Positions 53,424 through 56,281 of a stretch of DNA of 56,281 bases are shown piece after piece (positions within the stretch are counted from its first letter, which is position 1; each line of letters starts with the position of its first letter). The position numbers were made by a program, and so were the translations under genes. The notes under the pieces were generated by a model that was not told where the DNA came from, did no database searches, and was given only the letters and a program-made list of their open reading frames with translations. This DNA comes from Bacillota bacterium (GTDB lineage: Bacteria; Bacillota; Clostridia; Peptostreptococcales; Anaerovoracaceae): contig JAQXIX010000020.1 in the NCBI GenBank assembly GCA_029008005.1, forward strand, positions 1-56,281, read 5' to 3'.

Positions 53424-54686
53424 ATGAGAGTAGAAGTAGGATACGGAACTGGAAGTCAGACTGTAGATATCTCCGGAAAGAGTACAGTTGAAATTCTGAG
53501 AGCCAATGAAGTGAATATTGAACGCAGGGGAGCAGAGGCTGTAGATTTTGCTCTTCGAAACCCTGTCGGACTGCCTGAGATCGGTAAGGTGATAAGACCG
53601 GGCGAAAAAATCGCTGTAGTCACAAGCGACATTTCGCGACCGATGCCGACCTGGGTGGTTATGCCGTGTCTGCTTGATGCATTGTATGAAGCGGGAGCGG
53701 CGAAAGAAGACATTACCCTGGTATTTGCTTTGGGAAGCCACAGAAACCATACAGAAGAAGAGATGCGCCGTCTGGCGGGAGAAAGAGCGTACAGTGAAAT
53801 TAAATGCGTGGATTCGGACCCGACGGACTGTGTGCGCCTTGGCGTAACCGAAAGAGGAACTCCTGTTGATATCACTCGGGTTGTGGCGGAAGCCGACAGG
53901 AGAATATGCCTGGGAAATATAGAATATCATTATTTCGCGGGATATTCCGGAGGAGCAAAGGCTATTATGCCGGGGGTATCGACGCCTGCGGCAATACAGG
54001 CGAATCATTCGATGATGGTTAATGATAAAGCTTGTGCAGGTAATCTGGAAGATAATCCTATAAGGCAGGATATCGAGGAAGCCGCAGCGCTGTGCGGAAT
54101 CGACTACATTGTGAATGTTGTTCTTGATGAGCATAAAGAAATAGTTTTCGCAGTTGCCGGAGACGTTACGGAAGCTCACAGAGAGGGATGCAGATTCCTG
54201 GATGGTATGTATGAAGTAAGCGTTGAGGAAAAGGCGGATATTGTAATCGTTTCTCAGGGAGGCGCGCCGAAGGATGCCAACATGTATCAGACTCAGAAGG
54301 CTCTTGACAATGCCGGACATGCCGTCAGACCGGGAGGGACGATTATCCTGGTCGGAGCGTGTAATGAAGGAATGGGGTCTGCCCTGTTTGAAGAGTGGAT
54401 GACGGAGGCGAAAAATCCTGAAGATATTGTTGAGCGCATTGAGAGGGAATTCCGTCTTGGCGGCCATAAAGCTGCGGCCATAGCGAAGATACTTGAGTAT
54501 GCCGATATTAAACTTGTTTCCATGATGGATGAGGATTTTGTAAGAAATATTTTCATGGAGCCCTATGATAACCTTGATGACGCATACAGAGACGCTGCGC
54601 TTAAGTACGGAGACGATGCGAGAATAATCGTAATGCCTTACGGGGGAGCCACGCTTCCGCGAATAAGGGCAGCCGGAGACAAATAA
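53424..54686 (+). CDS. Nickel-dependent lactate racemase-like protein (LarA family)
   Basis: 420 residues with the active-site set of LarA: SDISRPMP (Arg contact), H106 (ALGSHRNHT), H169 (EYHYFAGYSGG), K179 (GGAKAIMPGV, attachment of the nickel-pincer nucleotide), H195 (QANHSMM, nickel ligand), and the YQTQKAL pair. It should interconvert stereoisomers of lactate or another 2-hydroxyacid by hydride transfer. The cofactor genes larB, larC and larE are not in the window. It ends the unit that starts with the uridine-kinase-like gene and is followed by a strong terminator. Confidence 0.9.
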   Translation: MRVEVGYGTGSQTVDISGKSTVEILRANEVNIERRGAEAVDFALRNPVGLPEIGKVIRPGEKIAVVTSDISRPMPTWVVMPCLLDALYEAGAAKEDITLVFALGSHRNHTEEEMRRLAGERAYSEIKCVDSDPTDCVRLGVTERGTPVDITRVVAEADRRICLGNIEYHYFAGYSGGAKAIMPGVSTPAAIQANHSMMVNDKACAGNLEDNPIRQDIEEAAALCGIDYIVNVVLDEHKEIVFAVAGDVTEAHREGCRFLDGMYEVSVEEKADIVIVSQGGAPKDANMYQTQKALDNAGHAVRPGGTIILVGACNEGMGSALFEEWMTEAKNPEDIVERIEREFRLGGHKAAAIAKILEYADIKLVSMMDEDFVRNIFMEPYDNLDDAYRDAALKYGDDARIIVMPYGGATLPRIRAAGDK

Positions 54687-54700
54687 TTGCAGACGAATTA

Positions 54701-54740
54701 AGCGAGAATCCCGTGAGAACGGGGTTCTCGCTCTTTTTTT
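54701..54740 (+). terminator. Rho-independent terminator after the LarA-like gene
   Basis: A 13-bp stem (54701-54713 with 54720-54732, core GCGAGAA / TTCTCGC), a six-base loop, and a seven-base T run. Confidence 0.94.
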
Positions 54741-54849
54741 GACATTATATAGATACACACTACGAGGTGTGTATAGAATAGCGTCTGTAACCATTGAAAA
54801 CTGTGGATTTTGCATATTAAAATTCGTTGAAATTTATTTAAAAAAGTAC

Positions 54850-54878
54850 TTGAAATTAACAGGGGACTTTGATAAAAT
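54850..54878 (+). promoter_or_regulatory. Promoter of the S10 ribosomal protein operon
   Basis: TTGAAA (54850-54855), 17-base spacer, TAAAAT (54873-54878). The upstream 60 bases are AT-rich, as expected of an UP element. Confidence 0.75.
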
Positions 54879-54884
54879 GTTAGA

Positions 54885-55124
54885 GCTTGTGTAAGGCGAT
54901 GAAATGGGAAGTTACCGTGCTATCGGAGAATTTCCATGGAGAAAGTCCCCACATAAGATCGGGGGCGAAGGGATTCGCTGAGTTTTCAGTGTGCCCCGCA
55001 AACAGGAAACACACAAAGGCGTGTACAAAGCAAGCGAAACCACCGTACACGTTGAAAATTCAAGCCTGAACCCCTTGTACAAGCATAGCGAAAACTGTAC
55101 AAAAGCAAGTTATAGGAGGAAAAA
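54885..55124 (+). promoter_or_regulatory. Long structured leader of the S10 operon
   Basis: About 240 bases with possible hairpins: GGGGGC (54961-54966) with GCCCC, GCGAA with TTCGC near 54966-54980, and CGTGTAC with GTACACG near 55020-55052. Three GTACAA-A-GCA elements recur near 55023, 55078 and 55098. It is probably an autoregulatory r-protein leader, but I did not recognise a named class. Confidence 0.5.
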
Positions 55125-55436
55125 ATGAGCGAATTACAGAAAATCAGAATTAAGCTTAAGGCTTATGACCACGCACTTCTGGATGCATCAGCTGCTAAGA
55201 TAGTTGAAACAGCACAGAAGACAGGTGCCGAAGTATCAGGCCCTATTCCGCTTCCTACAGAGAAGGAAGTAGTAACAATTTTGAGAGCTGTTCACAAGTA
55301 TAAGGATTCAAGAGAACAGTTCGAACAGAGAACTCACAAGAGACTCATCGACATCACAAGTGCGACAGCTAAGACTACAGACGCACTGACTAAGCTTGAC
55401 CTGCCTGCAGGAGTTGATATCGAAATCAAGCTTTAA
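55125..55436 (+). CDS. rpsJ: 30S ribosomal protein S10
   Basis: 103 residues, normal length. [48 protein letters not shown] and [11 protein letters not shown] are conserved. It is the first gene of the S10 operon, with AGGAGG seven bases before the ATG. S10 also serves as the antitermination factor NusE. Confidence 0.98.
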   Translation: MSELQKIRIKLKAYDHALLDASAAKIVETAQKTGAEVSGPIPLPTEKEVVTILRAVHKYKDSREQFEQRTHKRLIDITSATAKTTDALTKLDLPAGVDIEIKL

Positions 55437-55591
55437 GTTCTAAACATGAAGGGAATACTCCCTGATTAGTATGGACGGTGCATAGCATGATCCGCCGCCG
55501 GCCGGCAGTAAGGTTAGCCGGTGAGTTGCATAAGCGGAGGGGATTGATGGTGTGCCGGCCCGCTGTTAAGAAAGAGAGGAATTAATAAACT
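55437..55591 (+). promoter_or_regulatory. Structured GC-rich spacer between rpsJ and rplC
   Basis: 155 bases, far longer than typical S10-operon spacers. It contains GGGAATACTCCC (55450-55461), a GCCGGCCGGCA block (55497-55507) that can pair with TGCCGGC (55554-55560), and inner TTAGCCGGT. GC content is well above its surroundings. A regulatory RNA or processing site is inferred. Confidence 0.5.
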
Positions 55592-56227
55592 ATGAAAACA
55601 ATCTTAGGAAAGAAAATGGGCATGACTCAGATCTTTACCGAAGCAGGAGCAGTAGTTCCTGTAACAGTAGTGGAAGCAGGCCCTGTAACAGTTACTCAGG
55701 TTAAGACAGTTGAAACAGACGGTTACGACGGAGTACAGGTTGGATTCATCGAGGCTAAGCCTCAGAGAGTCAACAAGCCTATGACAGGTCATTTCGCAAA
55801 GAATGATCTCAAGCCGATGAAATATCTGGCAGAGTTCAGACCTGAAGAAGGTGAAGCTTACGAAGTAGGACAGCAGATTACAGTTGCTGATTTCGAAGTA
55901 GGCAGCAAGCTTGATGTAACAGGAACATCAAAGGGTAAAGGAACTCAGGGTAACATCAAGAGACACGGACACCACAGAGGCCCTATGAGCCACGGTTCAA
56001 AGCATAAGAGACTGGCCGGAGCACTGGCTGCAGGTACATACCCGTCAAGAGTATTCAAGGGTAATGCAGGTCCGGGAAGAATGGGACGTGAAACAGTAAC
56101 AGTTCAGAACGTTGAGCTGGTAAAAGTTATTGAAGATAGAAACCTTATGCTGATCAAGGGTGCAGTACCTGGAAACAAAGGTGGAATCGTTCGCATCCAG
56201 TACGCAGTAAAAGGTCAGGACAAATAA
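55592..56227 (+). CDS. rplC: 50S ribosomal protein L3
   Basis: 211 residues. KKMGMTQIFTEAGAVVPVTV at the start, the GTSKGKGTQGNIKRHGHHRG loop, and GNAGPGRMGRETVTVQNVEL are diagnostic. It binds 23S rRNA early in assembly. It follows rpsJ after a structured spacer and precedes rplD. AGAGAGGA provides the ribosome binding site. Confidence 0.98.
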   Translation: MKTILGKKMGMTQIFTEAGAVVPVTVVEAGPVTVTQVKTVETDGYDGVQVGFIEAKPQRVNKPMTGHFAKNDLKPMKYLAEFRPEEGEAYEVGQQITVADFEVGSKLDVTGTSKGKGTQGNIKRHGHHRGPMSHGSKHKRLAGALAAGTYPSRVFKGNAGPGRMGRETVTVQNVELVKVIEDRNLMLIKGAVPGNKGGIVRIQYAVKGQDK

Positions 56228-56254
56228 GGATGACTTCAGGAAGGAGGAAGTAAA

Positions 56255-56281
56255 ATGTCAAAAGTGACAATGCTGAATATG
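56255..56281 (+). CDS. rplD: 50S ribosomal protein L4, N-terminal end (partial)
   Basis: Only nine codons, MSKVTMLNM, are inside the window. AAGGAGG lies before the ATG, 27 bases after rplC. The sequence and the S10-operon order (rpsJ-rplC-rplD) support L4. Confidence 0.85.

Noticed and set aside
53394-54815. 473-codon open frame opposite the LarA-like gene
   Set aside because: It is long but antisense to a gene with all catalytic motifs, has odd composition rich in Arg, Ser and His, and crosses a terminator.
54862-54950. Inverted repeat GGGGACTTT / AAAGTCCCC
   Set aside because: The left arm lies inside the promoter spacer, upstream of the likely transcript start, so it cannot form in the RNA. 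It may be coincidence.
54940-54955. RNase P RNA start, from GAGAAAGTCC
   Set aside because: It resembles the P4 motif, but the rest of the leader is too short and lacks the partner P4 strand and other conserved loops.
54887-55069. 60-codon open frame in the S10 leader
   Set aside because: It has no ribosome binding site, its composition is unlike a protein, and it overlaps probable RNA structure.
1-56281. CRISPR array, integrase, phage or toxin-antitoxin locus
   Set aside because: No regularly spaced repeats, recombinase motifs, phage genes or small paired toxin genes were seen.

Overview
The window reads as a chromosomal segment of a strictly anaerobic, low-to-mid GC Gram-positive bacterium of the Clostridia. 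Support comes from the strong AGGAGG-type ribosome binding sites, a leucine T-box, an ECF transporter core, a flavodiiron protein with a fused rubredoxin plus a free rubredoxin, MocR-, AraC- and FCD-type regulators, and an S10 ribosomal protein operon start. Placement in the Anaerovoracaceae / Family XIII area is an inference from overall gene content, not something proven here. Most genes lie on the + strand. A few (the aminotransferase at 3276, fprA, aconitase, the saccharopine-dehydrogenase-like gene, the ribosomal genes) use a restricted codon set (ctg/gct/aac/gaa rich) typical of highly expressed genes.

Layout. 1-614: end of the ATP synthase operon (atpD end, atpC, terminator). 624-5783: PhzF-family protein, a degenerate P-type ATPase that lacks its phosphorylated Asp, a putrescine-type aminotransferase, rubredoxin and a lipoprotein. 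5784-6027: intergenic RNA with a possible H-type pseudoknot and a terminator. 6028-9161: scpA-scpB-fprA. 9138-12437: endonuclease IV, a TSCPD protein, a DUF3048 lipoprotein and lipoate ligase. 12533-20578: membrane proteins, then a wall-synthesis group (FHA-SEDS polymerase, class B PBP), an ABC exporter and a two-part ThrE-type exporter. 20575-24446: aconitase, isocitrate dehydrogenase and a GntR/FCD regulator behind a promoter embedded in a 19-bp-arm inverted repeat. This operon would supply 2-oxoglutarate.

24464-32320: an alanyl-tRNA editing protein, a 383-base intergenic region with a DnaA-box cluster, an AraC regulator with an unusual C-terminal domain, a saccharopine-dehydrogenase-like enzyme, a GC-rich miniature element with 23-bp terminal inverted repeats, a decayed HemL-type aminotransferase, an AraC/GyrI regulator and a GNAT acetyltransferase. 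32029-36880: leuACDB under a T-box with a candidate CUC (Leu) specifier. 36936-44204: a subtilase with Fn3-like tail, a GtrB-like glycosyltransferase, a YfhO-like membrane protein and a MocR-type regulator whose PLP lysine position is Ser. 44388-49611: aroD-ecfA1-ecfA2-ecfT-trmB-aminotransferase, almost fully coupled by start/stop overlaps. 49616-54740: a PC4/YdbC-like gene, then uridine kinase-like, PfkB-like, LUD and LarA-like genes in tight succession. 54741-56281: promoter, long leader, rpsJ, a structured 155-base gap, rplC and the start of rplD.

The features that stand out most are the conserved but catalytically dead P-type ATPase, the DnaA-box cluster far from any visible dnaA, the pseudoknot-like RNA before scpA, the operator-like repeats linking the aconitase promoter with the 26.0 kb intergenic region, the MocR protein without its lysine, and the miniature element next to a truncated gene. 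I see no CRISPR array, phage, integrase, tRNA or rRNA gene in the window.
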